Positions 45,738 to 54,989 of a DNA stretch of 64,000 bases are shown here, piece by piece. Under the pieces are notes generated by a model. It saw only the letters and a list, made by a program, of their open reading frames with translations. It was not told the DNA's origin and did not search any database. Each line of letters starts with the position of its first letter. Position 1 is the stretch's first letter. Both the position numbers and the translations under genes were made by a program. This DNA is from Verrucomicrobiota bacterium (lineage in GTDB: Bacteria; Verrucomicrobiota; Verrucomicrobiia; Opitutales; Opitutaceae), in NCBI GenBank assembly GCA_023399155.1, contig JAEWQP010000001.1, positions 62,001 to 126,000 on the forward strand. The letters are read 5' to 3'.

Positions 45738-47219
45738 CTAGAGATCGAAGCCGCAGTACGAGAGGTTGAAACTCTTGTTGCAGATGGGAAAATCCGATAC
45801 GGCCGTGCCCCGCAGCGCGAGCGCGAGGCCGGTCCAGTTGTGGAACGACGGATCGATGATCTTGTAATGGGCGAAGCGGCCGAACGCGTCGGTCAGCGCG
45901 ACATGACAGACCTCACCACGCCACCCCTCGACCAGCGCCACCGCGAGTGACTCGGGCGCGCTCGCCGGCAGCGGTTCCATCAGCGGCCCCTCCGGCGCGG
46001 CGGCGAGTTGCTCGTGCAGGAACTGACCGGAACGCTGGATCTCCAGGTCGCGCACCCGCGCGCGCGCGAAGACATCGCCTCCCGGCCACACCGCCACCGG
46101 CGCCTGGGCGAACCGATGCCAGCCCGCCGGGTGATCGTAGCGGACGTCGCGCACCAGGCCGCACGCGCGCCCGGCCGGCCCCACCAGCCCGATCTCCGAG
46201 GCCTGCGCCGGCGTGACGGTGCCTGTATTCTCAAACCGGGCACGCACCGCGGCTGCATCCCAGAGCCAGGCAGTGGCCCGGGTCACGTCGGCCATCGCCG
46301 CCTGCAGTCGCTCGCCCAGCTGCGCCAATCGCGCGTCATCGAGATCGAGACGCACCCCGCCCGGCCGTACGAGCGCGCGGCCGAAACGATTGCCGCAGAC
46401 GAGCGCCGTGATGTTGAGGAAATCGCCCCGGATCCTGCCGCACGCCGACGAGGTCGGCAGGAAGGCGACGTCATTGGCGAGAGCACCCATGTCCCCCGTG
46501 TGATTGGCCAGCCGCTCGAGTTCGAGCGCGAGGGCCCGGATCCACTGCGCGCGCAACGGCGCCTCGGTTCCGGCCAGGGATTCCAGGACCGTCGCGTAAG
46601 CCGTGGCGTGCGCGATCGTCGTGTCGCCGGCGATCGTCTCCATCTGCGCCATGGTCGCGCGCGTGGGACCGCCCACGAGCGCCCTCTCGATCCCGCGATG
46701 CTGATAGCCGAGGGCGATCTCGAGGTGCAGGACCTCCTCGCCGGCACATTGAAAGCGAAAATGTCCCGGTTCGATGATGCCCGCATGCACCGGGCCCACG
46801 GCCACCTCGTGCACCTCGCGACCGGCCACACGGAAGAATTCGCCGTTGGCCGGGGCGTCCCCGGTCCCGCGTCGCACCGGCTTGAGCCAGGGATGGCCCA
46901 CGGGCGTGACGCCGTGTTGCTCCCAGATCTCGCGCTCGAAGAGATGCGCCTGCGTGTGCCGGACGGTGAGCGACGGGAAACGCCCCTGGAACGCCTCGCT
47001 GCGCGCCACCGCAAGGGTGTTATCGGCGTCAAAGGCAACGACCGCGACCAGGCGCACGCCACGCGCGTCCGGCACGCCGAACCACGCGCTCAGGCGACCG
47101 CCGCGCGCAAGCTCCGCGGCGGCGGCGTCGACCAGCGCGGCCACCGGCAGCTCGGCGACCTCGGCAAGCGGCACGCTCGCGGCGTTGGCCAGAAGGGTGA
47201 AGGGTGTGGAGGCGCTCAT
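45738..47219 (-). CDS. NuoCD/HyfG-like large subunit lacking the NiFe-site cysteines
   Basis: A 493-residue protein with a NuoC-like N-terminal domain (FPSLTVRHTQAHLFEREIWE) and a NuoD/HyfG-like C-terminal domain (LGYQHRGIERAL, GDTTIAHATAY, HTGDMGALANDV). In group 4 [NiFe]-hydrogenases the first ligand motif is C-G-x-C; here it is A197-G-D-T200. The second, D-P-C-x2-C, is D456-P-S-F-H-N461. All four Ni/Fe ligands are therefore absent, as in complex I NuoD and in the hydrogenase-related (Ehr) complexes. Hydrogen chemistry is ruled out by sequence. The real electron acceptor is unknown. Its ATG overlaps the stop of the HyfF-like gene (ATGA). Confidence 0.92.
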   Translation of the reverse strand: MSASTPFTLLANAASVPLAEVAELPVAALVDAAAAELARGGRLSAWFGVPDARGVRLVAVVAFDADNTLAVARSEAFQGRFPSLTVRHTQAHLFEREIWEQHGVTPVGHPWLKPVRRGTGDAPANGEFFRVAGREVHEVAVGPVHAGIIEPGHFRFQCAGEEVLHLEIALGYQHRGIERALVGGPTRATMAQMETIAGDTTIAHATAYATVLESLAGTEAPLRAQWIRALALELERLANHTGDMGALANDVAFLPTSSACGRIRGDFLNITALVCGNRFGRALVRPGGVRLDLDDARLAQLGERLQAAMADVTRATAWLWDAAAVRARFENTGTVTPAQASEIGLVGPAGRACGLVRDVRYDHPAGWHRFAQAPVAVWPGGDVFARARVRDLEIQRSGQFLHEQLAAAPEGPLMEPLPASAPESLAVALVEGWRGEVCHVALTDAFGRFAHYKIIDPSFHNWTGLALALRGTAVSDFPICNKSFNLSYCGFDL

Positions 47220-48658
47220 GGGGTCGAGAGGAGCTGGGCCACGGCCGCATCCCAGGCAGTTTGCAGGACCGTCGGCGTGGCGACTCCCAGCCAGAGGGAG
47301 AACCCGAGCAGCGCAACCGCTGGGAGGATGACACCCGCCGTCTCGGGGAATCGCTGGTTCACCCGCCGCATCGCCGTGCGCGGCCGGCCGTCAACGATCC
47401 CGAACACGACGCGCGTCAGGCCGAAGAAGGCGAAAAGCAGGCAGCCGAGAAACACCGCCGCCGCCCACCCCTGCCCCGTGGCAAAGGCTGCCCGTAGGAT
47501 GCGCAGTTCGCTGAAGAACGGGCCAAATGGCGGACAGGCGGTGACCGCGAACATGCCGGTCACAAAGATCGCGGCGGACCGTGGTGTGACCGACGCCATG
47601 CCGCCCACCTCGTCCATCGTCCGGGCGCCCGCCGCGCGGCGGATGTTGCCGGCGCTGAGGAAGAGCGCGCCCTTCGTGAGGCTGTTGTTCCAGACGTGGA
47701 AGATCGCAGCCCACACGCCGGCGCCGCCGAGCGCAGCGCCCACCGCCAGGATGCCCATGTGTTCGACACTTGAATACGCCAGCATGCGCTTGAAGTCGCG
47801 CGTCCCGAGGAGGAACAACGCCGCCACCAGCATCGAGAAAAGCCCGATCGCCAGCAACGTGCGATCCACCATCGCCCCCTCGCCGGCCGCCGCCACGACG
47901 GAGCGGATCCGCAGCAGGGCGACGAACGCCACCGTGGTCACGCCGCCGGCCAGCACGGCACCGACGATCGCGGGCGCCTCGCCGTAGGCATCCGGCTTCC
48001 ACGTGTGCATCGGCGCCAGGCCCATCTTCGTGCCGTATCCGGCCAGGAGGAGCACCCAGGCTGTCAATACCCAGGAGCGCGAGAGCCCCGGGCCCTGGGC
48101 CGCGAGTCCGACGAACGTCAGGTCGCCCGTACCGCCTCCGTGCAACGAGGCGTAGCCGAGGCAGAAGGACCCCAGCAGCGAGAGCGCGATGCCGGTGCCG
48201 CCGACGAGCAGGTATTTCCACGTCGCTTCAAAGGCGCGCGGCGTGCCGTTGAAGTGCAGCAGCGGGACCGCGGCGAGCGTCACGCCTTCCGTCGCGATCC
48301 AGAGCAGGCCGAGATGGCGCGCCTGATGCGCGGCGCTCAGGAGCCCGAGCACGGCGAGCAGGCAGGCGACGAACACGCGGTTGGGCCGTTCGTGGCGAAC
48401 CGCGAGATACCGCACGCCGTAGACGCCACAACACAGGAACAGCAGCGACATCGCCGGAAGCACGGCACGCGCGAGCGGATCGAAGCCGAGCCACGCCGCG
48501 TCGGAGACGACCGGGGGCGCGAAGAGCAGCCAGAAGCTCAGCACGGTGTGAACTCCACCGGTGACCGGCAGCAGCCACGGACGCGAGCGGTCGCCCCGCC
48601 ACACGACGGCCATCGCGGCCGCCGCCATCGGCACGAGGATGAGGAGGTTTTCTTTCAT
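47216..48658 (-). CDS. HyfF/NuoN-like antiporter-type subunit
   Basis: A 480-residue polytopic membrane protein of the Mrp/NuoL/M/N proton-conducting family. Landmarks are HLGLLWIATEGVTL with the helix-5 Glu, GTKMGLAPMHTWKPDAYGEAPA with the conserved Lys, and RMLAYSSVEHMGIL with the second conserved Lys/His region. These residues build the half-channels for H+ or Na+ translocation. ATG 48658 overlaps the stop of the HyfE-like gene. Role: cation-pumping arm of the Ehr-type complex. Confidence 0.88.
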   Translation of the reverse strand: MKENLLILVPMAAAAMAVVWRGDRSRPWLLPVTGGVHTVLSFWLLFAPPVVSDAAWLGFDPLARAVLPAMSLLFLCCGVYGVRYLAVRHERPNRVFVACLLAVLGLLSAAHQARHLGLLWIATEGVTLAAVPLLHFNGTPRAFEATWKYLLVGGTGIALSLLGSFCLGYASLHGGGTGDLTFVGLAAQGPGLSRSWVLTAWVLLLAGYGTKMGLAPMHTWKPDAYGEAPAIVGAVLAGGVTTVAFVALLRIRSVVAAAGEGAMVDRTLLAIGLFSMLVAALFLLGTRDFKRMLAYSSVEHMGILAVGAALGGAGVWAAIFHVWNNSLTKGALFLSAGNIRRAAGARTMDEVGGMASVTPRSAAIFVTGMFAVTACPPFGPFFSELRILRAAFATGQGWAAAVFLGCLLFAFFGLTRVVFGIVDGRPRTAMRRVNQRFPETAGVILPAVALLGFSLWLGVATPTVLQTAWDAAVAQLLSTP

Positions 48659-49293
48659 TCGCGCAGTGCGGTGAGCTTCCGCGTGTCGAGGGTGTCGAAG
48701 GCGCGCTGTATCCGGTCGACAATGATGCCGATCACGAACACGCCCACGGTGAGGTCGAGGAGGATACCCGCTTCCACGAGCAGCGGGGTCGTCTCGATGA
48801 GCAGAAGACCAAACAGGAAGATGCCGTTCTCCAGGATGAGATAGCCGCAAACCTGCGAGATCGCCTTGGTCCGCCCGATCAGAAGGACGAATCCGGTGAG
48901 CACGGAAGCCAGCGAACCCGGCACGAGCAGCGTCCCGGTGTGCTCCGGAAGAAGCGGCAGGGCCTGGGCCAGCGCCACCGCCGCGATGGTGCCGCCCGCG
49001 CCCAGCAGCAGCGAGGGCACGAACCCGATGAACGGGTCGATCTCGCGCTCGATGTTTGCGGCACGCATGGCCCGGCGCAGCAGCGCCGGGATGACCAGGC
49101 CCTTGCCCGCCACGGTGGCCACACCCACCAACGTCACGCGCCAGTCCATCTCATGCATAAGCACGGGCATGATGCCGAGGACCGCGCCCTGCAGCGCCAC
49201 CGCGCGGATCAGGCCCGGCAGGCGGCTGCTGCCGAGAGCCACAAGGTTCAGGCCCATGGCGAGACCGACGAGCACGTTGAGGGTCGAGGTCAC
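48655..49293 (-). CDS. HyfE/NuoK-like membrane subunit
   Basis: A 212-residue hydrophobic protein with about six to seven membrane segments, for example TLNVLVGLAMGLNLVALGSS and FVLLIGRTKAISQVCGYLILENGIFLFGLLL. The acidic residue in YLILENGIF corresponds to the conserved Glu of NuoK/HyfE. Length agrees with HyfE. The start is GTG 49293, which overlaps the stop of the HyfC-like gene by 4 bp (GTGA). Confidence 0.85.
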   Translation of the reverse strand: MTSTLNVLVGLAMGLNLVALGSSRLPGLIRAVALQGAVLGIMPVLMHEMDWRVTLVGVATVAGKGLVIPALLRRAMRAANIEREIDPFIGFVPSLLLGAGGTIAAVALAQALPLLPEHTGTLLVPGSLASVLTGFVLLIGRTKAISQVCGYLILENGIFLFGLLLIETTPLLVEAGILLDLTVGVFVIGIIVDRIQRAFDTLDTRKLTALRE

Positions 49294-50198
49294 GCGACAC
49301 CTCCCTTCCACGCCAGGAGCAGGGCGAAGAGACACATCAGGAAGGCGGTGGTGAGAAGCAGCGGCACGTTGCGGAACGCGAACCGCGCCAGCAGCGATTC
49401 GACCAGGCCGACCCCGATCGTCACCACCAGCACACCCGCCGCCAGCACGCCGATCGCCACCGGGGCGCCGAGCCCCTCGAGCGGAAGCACCGCCTGCGTC
49501 AGCAGCAGCGCGAAGAACAGCAGCTTCACGGCCGCACCATGAAGGATCACGGCCAGGGGCGGACCGCTGTGGTCGAGCGCCATCACCTCGTGGATCATGG
49601 TGAGTTCGAGGTGCGTGTTCGGGTCGTCGAACGGCACGCGGCAGTTCTCGGCCAGCAGCACGATGAAAAGCCCGGCCGCGAGCAGCACCGCCCCGGGTCC
49701 AGGCGACGGAGCCAGCATGGTGGCGAGGGAAACACTGCCCGTCTGGACCGCGAGCGAGAGCACCGCCGCGATGATCGCCGCCTCCGCGATCACGGCGAAG
49801 CTGACTTCGCGCGCCACGCCCATGCCCTCGAAAGCCGAGCCCGTCTCCATCGCCGCCCAGGTCGTGCCGAAGCGCGCGAGCGCCAGCAGGTAGATCACCA
49901 GGATGACGTCGCCACGAAACGCATACGGCGCGTGCACCGGCCCGACCGGCAGCAGGACGATGGCGAGCACGACCGCGACCCAGGCCACCGCGGGCCCGGC
50001 GATGAAACCCGGCGAGGCCAGATGACTCATGACCACGCCCTTCCGCCAGAGCCGCGCCAGATCATAGTAGAGTTGCAGCACGGGCGGTCCGCGCCGGCCG
50101 GCGACCCACGCCTTCACTTTGTTGATGAGGCCGGGCAGGAGCGGAGCCAGGCCGAGCAGCACGACAAGACGAAGCACCGTTTCGAGAATCGGGTTCAT
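49290..50198 (-). CDS. HyfC/NuoH-like membrane subunit
   Basis: A 302-residue NuoH-family protein with about eight membrane segments. It has the cytoplasmic-loop motif GRRGPPVLQLYYDLARLWRK, the AMETGSAFEGMGVAREVSF segment with conserved Glu residues, and ENCRVPFDDPNTHLELTMIHE. This subunit connects the peripheral electron-transfer arm with the cation-pumping arm. Its ATG overlaps the stop of the downstream-numbered HyfB-like gene (ATGA). Confidence 0.92.
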   Translation of the reverse strand: MNPILETVLRLVVLLGLAPLLPGLINKVKAWVAGRRGPPVLQLYYDLARLWRKGVVMSHLASPGFIAGPAVAWVAVVLAIVLLPVGPVHAPYAFRGDVILVIYLLALARFGTTWAAMETGSAFEGMGVAREVSFAVIAEAAIIAAVLSLAVQTGSVSLATMLAPSPGPGAVLLAAGLFIVLLAENCRVPFDDPNTHLELTMIHEVMALDHSGPPLAVILHGAAVKLLFFALLLTQAVLPLEGLGAPVAIGVLAAGVLVVTIGVGLVESLLARFAFRNVPLLLTTAFLMCLFALLLAWKGGVA

Positions 50199-52150
50199 GA
50201 GCGGCCTCCAAGCAGGACGAGGAGCGCGAGCACGAGGATGCCCGCGAGGAGATAGACGAGGTAGGACTGGAGGCGCCCGTGCTGCAGACGCCGCACCGCG
50301 GTGGACACGCGCAGGACTCCGGTCGCTGCCGGCCCGAGCACAAGGTCGAGCACGGTCTCAGGATGCCGCTCGACGACGATGGCGTCCGCGGGGAGCGTCC
50401 CGCGCGGGCGTCGCAGCCGCCGCTGCGGCTTGAGTATCCAGAAAAACCATCGCGCGGCCAGGTCACCGAGCGAACCGCCGGTGTACTGCATCCGCGCGGA
50501 CGGTTGCGCGTAGCCGCAATCCCAGGTCCCGGTTCGACTCACGCCCTTGCGGCGGACCTGGAACGACAGCGCGGCCACCCCCGCCAGCGCGAACACGGCA
50601 GTCGCGCACGTGGTGGCGCCAAGCGTGGCCAGCGGTGCATCGGGCGCGCCCGTCGCCCAGCCGGGATGCCACGCCGTCGTGACGCGGCCGAGCATCGCGG
50701 CGAGGACCCCGGGGGCGAAGGCGAGGAGCACGCACACCCCGGCGAGCGCCACCATCGGAGCGCGCATGATCGGACCGCATTCGTGGGCATCGTCGGCCCG
50801 GCGCGTCCGCGCGGCGCCCATGAAGACCACGGTGCCGGCCTTGATGAATGTGGCAAGGGCCAGCGCCCCGGCCACCCCCAGCAGGATGACGGCAGGCATG
50901 GCCGCCCCGGCCGCCGACCCGCCGGTTGTCACCGCATCGAGCAAGCCGAGATAGATCAGCCACTCGCTCACGAATCCGTTCAGCGGCGGCAATCCGCACA
51001 CGGCAACGGCGCCGAGTGCAAAGCACCCGGTCGTCCATGGCATCGCGCGCCAGAGTCCGCCGAGCCGGCTCATCTCGCGCGTACCCGTGGCATGGAGCAC
51101 CGAGCCTGCGGAGAAGAAGAGCAGCGCCTTGAATGCCCCGTGATTCCACACATGCAGCAGGGCCCCGGCCAGGGCGAGCCGTCCCCACCCGGCACCAGCC
51201 TCGCCGTGCGCCACGCCAAGAAGGGCGCCGCCGAGTCCGATCAGGATCACGCCGACATTTTCGACGGAACAGTAGGCCAGCAGCCGCTTGAGGTCGTCCT
51301 GCGCCAGCGCGAATGCGATGCCAAGCACCGCACTCACCACCCCGAGCCCCATCACCACCCAGCCTGCCGCGGAAGGCACCGGCAGCCACCCGGTGAAGCG
51401 CACCAGGCCGTAGACGCCCATCTTGATCGCGACGCCGGAGAGGATGGCGGAGACGTGACTTGGCGCGCTCGCATGGGCCGATGGCAGCCAGACGTGGAGG
51501 GGAAACACGCCCGCCTTCACGCCAAACCCGACGAGCGCGATCCAGAACAACGGCGCGAGTTCGACGCGATCGCGCATCGGTCCCAACTCCCACCCACCGA
51601 CGCGTTGCGCGACCAGCGCAAAGAAGGCGAAGAGGCAGACTGTTCCGGCATGCGATGCCGCCAGGTACAGCCAGCCGGCCCGGCGCACCGCTCGGGGTTT
51701 GCTGTCCAGCGTGACGAGGAAATAGGCGCACACCGCGAACAGCTCCCATCCGATGAGAAAATGCAGCCCGTTGGAGGCGAGCACCACGCACCCCATGCTC
51801 AGCATGAGGGCGCTCCACCAGAATCGGCCGCGACCCGCGGAAGCGGGCCGCTCGCGATCGCTCCAGTATCCACGCGAATAGCACGCGCCGGCGCCGCCGA
51901 CGACCGCGATGAGCGCAAGAAAGACCGCGCTCACGGCATCGAGCCGGAGGAGAATGTACTCGCCGCCGATGGCTACCGCACTCCGCCACAGCCACCCTTC
52001 ACCACCGGCGAGCACGAAACCCGCGGCCCCGAGCGCCGCGAGCGCGGCGGTCATCGTCAGCCCAAGCCAGGCCCGCGAGCAGCGACGCGCACACGCGAGG
52101 CTGCCGAGAAGCCCCCCCAGCGCCGCGATCAAGCATGGGCCCACGATCAT
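50195..52150 (-). CDS. HyfB/NuoL-like antiporter-type subunit, copy 2
   Basis: A 651-residue polytopic protein of the NuoL/HyfB family with about 14-16 membrane segments. It contains the conserved Glu in FLIGWELFAV, Lys residues in KAGVFPLHVWLPSAHASAPSHVSA and IKMGVYGLVRF, and the Lys in DDLKRLLAYCSVENVG. The C-terminal tail has WDCGYAQPSARMQYTGGS, as in HyfB. It is closely related over its whole length to the gene at 52898-54847, pointing to tandem duplication separated by the PTS-like gene. Its ATG overlaps the stop of that gene. Confidence 0.9.
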   Translation of the reverse strand: MIVGPCLIAALGGLLGSLACARRCSRAWLGLTMTAALAALGAAGFVLAGGEGWLWRSAVAIGGEYILLRLDAVSAVFLALIAVVGGAGACYSRGYWSDRERPASAGRGRFWWSALMLSMGCVVLASNGLHFLIGWELFAVCAYFLVTLDSKPRAVRRAGWLYLAASHAGTVCLFAFFALVAQRVGGWELGPMRDRVELAPLFWIALVGFGVKAGVFPLHVWLPSAHASAPSHVSAILSGVAIKMGVYGLVRFTGWLPVPSAAGWVVMGLGVVSAVLGIAFALAQDDLKRLLAYCSVENVGVILIGLGGALLGVAHGEAGAGWGRLALAGALLHVWNHGAFKALLFFSAGSVLHATGTREMSRLGGLWRAMPWTTGCFALGAVAVCGLPPLNGFVSEWLIYLGLLDAVTTGGSAAGAAMPAVILLGVAGALALATFIKAGTVVFMGAARTRRADDAHECGPIMRAPMVALAGVCVLLAFAPGVLAAMLGRVTTAWHPGWATGAPDAPLATLGATTCATAVFALAGVAALSFQVRRKGVSRTGTWDCGYAQPSARMQYTGGSLGDLAARWFFWILKPQRRLRRPRGTLPADAIVVERHPETVLDLVLGPAATGVLRVSTAVRRLQHGRLQSYLVYLLAGILVLALLVLLGGRS

Positions 52151-52848
52151 GCGCGCACCCCCGGCGCACCCGCCGCGCCTGTGTCGGCGGCCGCGACCGC
52201 CGCCAGGATCTCGTCGTCGCTCCCACCACCGGCGATCAGTTTGCGCAGGGGCCCGCGCGTGAGCATGCGACTCAGACGCCCCAGCAAATCCAGGTGAGCG
52301 CGCGGCGATGGGGCGATGAAGAACAACAGCCACCGGACCGGATCCCCGTCCGGCGGCGGCTCGTCCATCGCGAGCGCGTCGCGCAGCATCACCAGGGCGA
52401 TTATTCCGGCATCGCGGCCGAGCGCGATGCGTGTCGCCGGATGCGGCAGAGCAAATCCACCGCCCACCGGCGCCCACGTGATGCCACCCCGTGCCCGCAG
52501 CCGCTGGCCAAGCAAGTGCCTGACCGGAAGACTCAGCCCGGGAAGCGAGTCGACGGAACGGACAAAAACGTCGGTAACCACGTTGGAGTCAACGTCGCGC
52601 CAGATGCCCCCGGCACGCAGCAACGGTTCGAGGCGTGCCGTGCCGCTGAGCGCCGGGGTTTCCGGCGCGAGAAACCCCACGCGCGCCGCCAGCCCCCGGT
52701 TCGCGGCCCATTGCGTCACCTGCGACCGGTCGAACAGGAGACGCCCGCGATCCAGGGTGTGCGGAAGACCTTCATTGCGGATCCAGTCGTCCACGACCTT
52801 CTCCGAAACACCGAATGATTCAGCGATCTGGATGAGATTCAGATACAT
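52147..52848 (-). CDS. Helix-turn-helix plus PTS EIIA(Ntr)-like protein inside the Ehr operon
   Basis: A 233-residue protein. Residues about 1-52 look like an excisionase/MerR-type helix-turn-helix (LNLIQIAESFGVSEKVVDDWIRN, then RGRLLFDRSQVTQWAA). Residues about 70-225 match the PTS EIIA/PtsN fold, with the phosphorylatable His136 in GGFALPHPATR, and LLFFIAPSPRAHLDLLGRLSRML later. PtsN proteins receive phosphate from the nitrogen PTS and control K+ transport and other functions by protein contact. The gene is the middle partner between two HyfB-like genes (overlapping the second by 4 bp, 49 bp from the first), so a regulatory role in the complex or in its transcription is inferred. No other PTS gene is in the window. 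Confidence 0.85.
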   Translation of the reverse strand: MYLNLIQIAESFGVSEKVVDDWIRNEGLPHTLDRGRLLFDRSQVTQWAANRGLAARVGFLAPETPALSGTARLEPLLRAGGIWRDVDSNVVTDVFVRSVDSLPGLSLPVRHLLGQRLRARGGITWAPVGGGFALPHPATRIALGRDAGIIALVMLRDALAMDEPPPDGDPVRWLLFFIAPSPRAHLDLLGRLSRMLTRGPLRKLIAGGGSDDEILAAVAAADTGAAGAPGVRA

Positions 52849-52897
52849 GCGGGTGGCGGCCTGCGGCCGCGGGAGGATGGATGGCGAAGCGAGGCGT

Positions 52898-54847
52898 TCA
52901 CGGGATGGAGCGGGGCGCGAAGGCGAGGAGGCCCAGGACCGCGATGCCGGCCACAAGATAGAGGACGTAAGCCTGCACCCGCCCGTGCTGCAGGCGGCGC
53001 ACGGCATGGGAAAACCGCATCACCATCGCAGCCAGCGGCCCGATCCCGTGCTCCAGCACCGTTTCCGGCGTGTGGGTCGAGTGATGCGCCTGCCGGGGAA
53101 GAATGGATTCATCCATGTCGCGGTGCTCGTGTGGACGCAGGATCCAGGCAAACCATTCCACCAGCGTGGCCGCAAACGATCCGGCGGTGTACTGCATCCG
53201 GGCGGTGGGCACGGCGTAGCCGCAATCCCATGACACCGCGCGGGAGAGGCCGGCGTTCCGGACCTTGCGCCAGAGCGCCCATGCGGCAAACCCGCCAAGC
53301 ACCGCGATCACCGCGTGGGCGACCGCCAGCCGGTGGAGTGCGAGCGGCATCGGCACCGCGGCCACATCCGGACGCCACGCCGTCACCGCATGGGCGACGG
53401 CCGGCCAGAATACGGTCGGCGCCAGCCCGATCGCCACGCAACCCGCGGCCAGGACAAGCATCGCACCACGCATGCCAGGCCCGCATTCGTGCGCGTGCTC
53501 CGCAGCCGCGGTTCGCGGGGCGCCGAGGAAAACGACGCCGCAGACCTTCACGAAACAGGCGAGCGCCAGCGCGCCGGTCACGCCGAGCAGGATGGCCGCC
53601 AGAACCGCGACCGATGCCGCAGATGAGCCCGAGGTCACGGTATCGAAGAGGCCGAGGTAGACCAACCATTCGCTCACGAATCCGTTGAGCGGCGGAAGGC
53701 CCGTGATCGCCGCGGCGCCGAGAGCGAAGAGCGAGGCCGTCCAGGGCATCGTGCGCCAAAGGCCGCCGAGCCGGCTCATCTCGCGCGTGCCCGTCGCGTG
53801 CACCACCGAGCCGGCACCAAGAAAGAGCAGCGCCTTGAACAGCCCGTGATTCCACACGTGCAGCAGTCCCCCGGCCATGGCCACCCCGCCCCATGCCGGT
53901 TGCCCGCGATCGACCGCAATCAATCCAAACCCAAAACCGATCAGGATGATCCCGATATTCTCCACGCTATGGTAAGCGAGCAGACGTTTCAGATCGTGCT
54001 GGCCCAGCGCGAAGGCGACGCCCAGGACGGCACTCACGACGCCAAGCGCCACCACCACCCAGCCGGCCGAGGCGGGCACTGGCAGCCATCCCGTGAACCG
54101 CACCAGGCCATAGATCCCCATCTTGATCGTCACACCCGAGAGCATGGCAGACACGTGACTGGGGGCGTTCGCATGCGCTGACGGGAGCCAGACATGGAGT
54201 GGAAACACGCCGGCCTTCAGGCCGAACCCCACCAGCGCGAGCCAGAACAGTGGCGCGAGCCCGGCACGATCGCGCATGGGGCCGAGTTCCCACGACCCCG
54301 ACCGATCGGCAAGCAATGCGAAGAAGGCGAAGAGCGCGAGGGCGGCCACATGCGCGGCGGCGAGATAAAGCCAACCAGCCCGACGCACCTCGCCGCGATT
54401 GCGGTCCAGCGTGACGAGGAAAAACGCCGCCACGGTGAACACCTCCCAGGCGATGAGAAAATGCACGCCATTGCGGACGACCAGGACGGTGCCGATCGCC
54501 AGGAGCAGCGTGCTCCACCAGCGCCGGCCAGCCCGCGCGGATCTCGGGTGCGCGCGGTCGCCCCAATAGCCCGAGGCGTAGACCGCGCCGGCACCGCCCA
54601 CGACCGCGGTCAGCGCCAGGAACATCGCGCTCAGCGCATCGAGTTCGAGGTGCAGCGGTTGTCCGCACACCCTGAATACACTGCTCCCGTGCCAGGGTCC
54701 CACACCGGCGAGCACGGCCGCGGCCGCGGCGAACTGGCCCAGCAATCCCGCCACGGTCACACCAAGCCACGCCCGGCGCAGGGGCGCCAGCAGCACACCC
54801 GCTGCGAGCAGGACGACGGCCACGGACATGCCGGACGACGCGATCAT
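52898..54847 (-). CDS. HyfB/NuoL-like antiporter-type subunit, copy 1
   Basis: A 649-residue polytopic protein of the NuoL/HyfB family with the same landmarks as its paralogue at 50195-52150: FLIAWEVFTVAAFFLVTLD, KAGVFPLHVWLPSAHANAPSHVSA, HDLKRLLAYHSVENIG and a C-terminal WDCGYAVPTARMQYTAGS. The conserved Glu and Lys residues for cation transport are present. It has a His-rich C-terminal stretch (RPHEHRD, QAHHSTHT) absent from the other copy. ATG 54847; a downstream ATG (54829) is possible. It lies 142 bp after the SulP gene. Confidence 0.9.
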   Translation of the reverse strand: MIASSGMSVAVVLLAAGVLLAPLRRAWLGVTVAGLLGQFAAAAAVLAGVGPWHGSSVFRVCGQPLHLELDALSAMFLALTAVVGGAGAVYASGYWGDRAHPRSARAGRRWWSTLLLAIGTVLVVRNGVHFLIAWEVFTVAAFFLVTLDRNRGEVRRAGWLYLAAAHVAALALFAFFALLADRSGSWELGPMRDRAGLAPLFWLALVGFGLKAGVFPLHVWLPSAHANAPSHVSAMLSGVTIKMGIYGLVRFTGWLPVPASAGWVVVALGVVSAVLGVAFALGQHDLKRLLAYHSVENIGIILIGFGFGLIAVDRGQPAWGGVAMAGGLLHVWNHGLFKALLFLGAGSVVHATGTREMSRLGGLWRTMPWTASLFALGAAAITGLPPLNGFVSEWLVYLGLFDTVTSGSSAASVAVLAAILLGVTGALALACFVKVCGVVFLGAPRTAAAEHAHECGPGMRGAMLVLAAGCVAIGLAPTVFWPAVAHAVTAWRPDVAAVPMPLALHRLAVAHAVIAVLGGFAAWALWRKVRNAGLSRAVSWDCGYAVPTARMQYTAGSFAATLVEWFAWILRPHEHRDMDESILPRQAHHSTHTPETVLEHGIGPLAAMVMRFSHAVRRLQHGRVQAYVLYLVAGIAVLGLLAFAPRSIP

Positions 54848-54989
54848 CGCACCCTACCTCCCCCGCCGCAATCGGCCCGACGCGTGGATCTTCCAGTCAC
54901 CGCCGCGAGGCCACCCGACCACGCGCGGCGCCCGCCCGCCACCGAAACGGGGCGGGCCACCCGAGGCGCGTGCGTGGGCGTGCGGCGGA

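Noticed and set aside
46008..47987. 659-residue plus-strand frame opposite the HyfG- and HyfF-like genes
   Set aside because: Arg/Gly/Pro-rich shadow of conserved genes on the other strand.
50279..52297. 672-residue plus-strand frame opposite the HyfB-like gene
   Set aside because: Antisense to a conserved membrane protein, with no hydrophobic segments or domains of its own.
44936..54847. First reading as a formate hydrogenlyase/Hyf [NiFe]-hydrogenase operon
   Set aside because: The large subunit lacks all four NiFe ligands and no formate dehydrogenase or hyp maturation gene is present, so hydrogenase activity is not supported.
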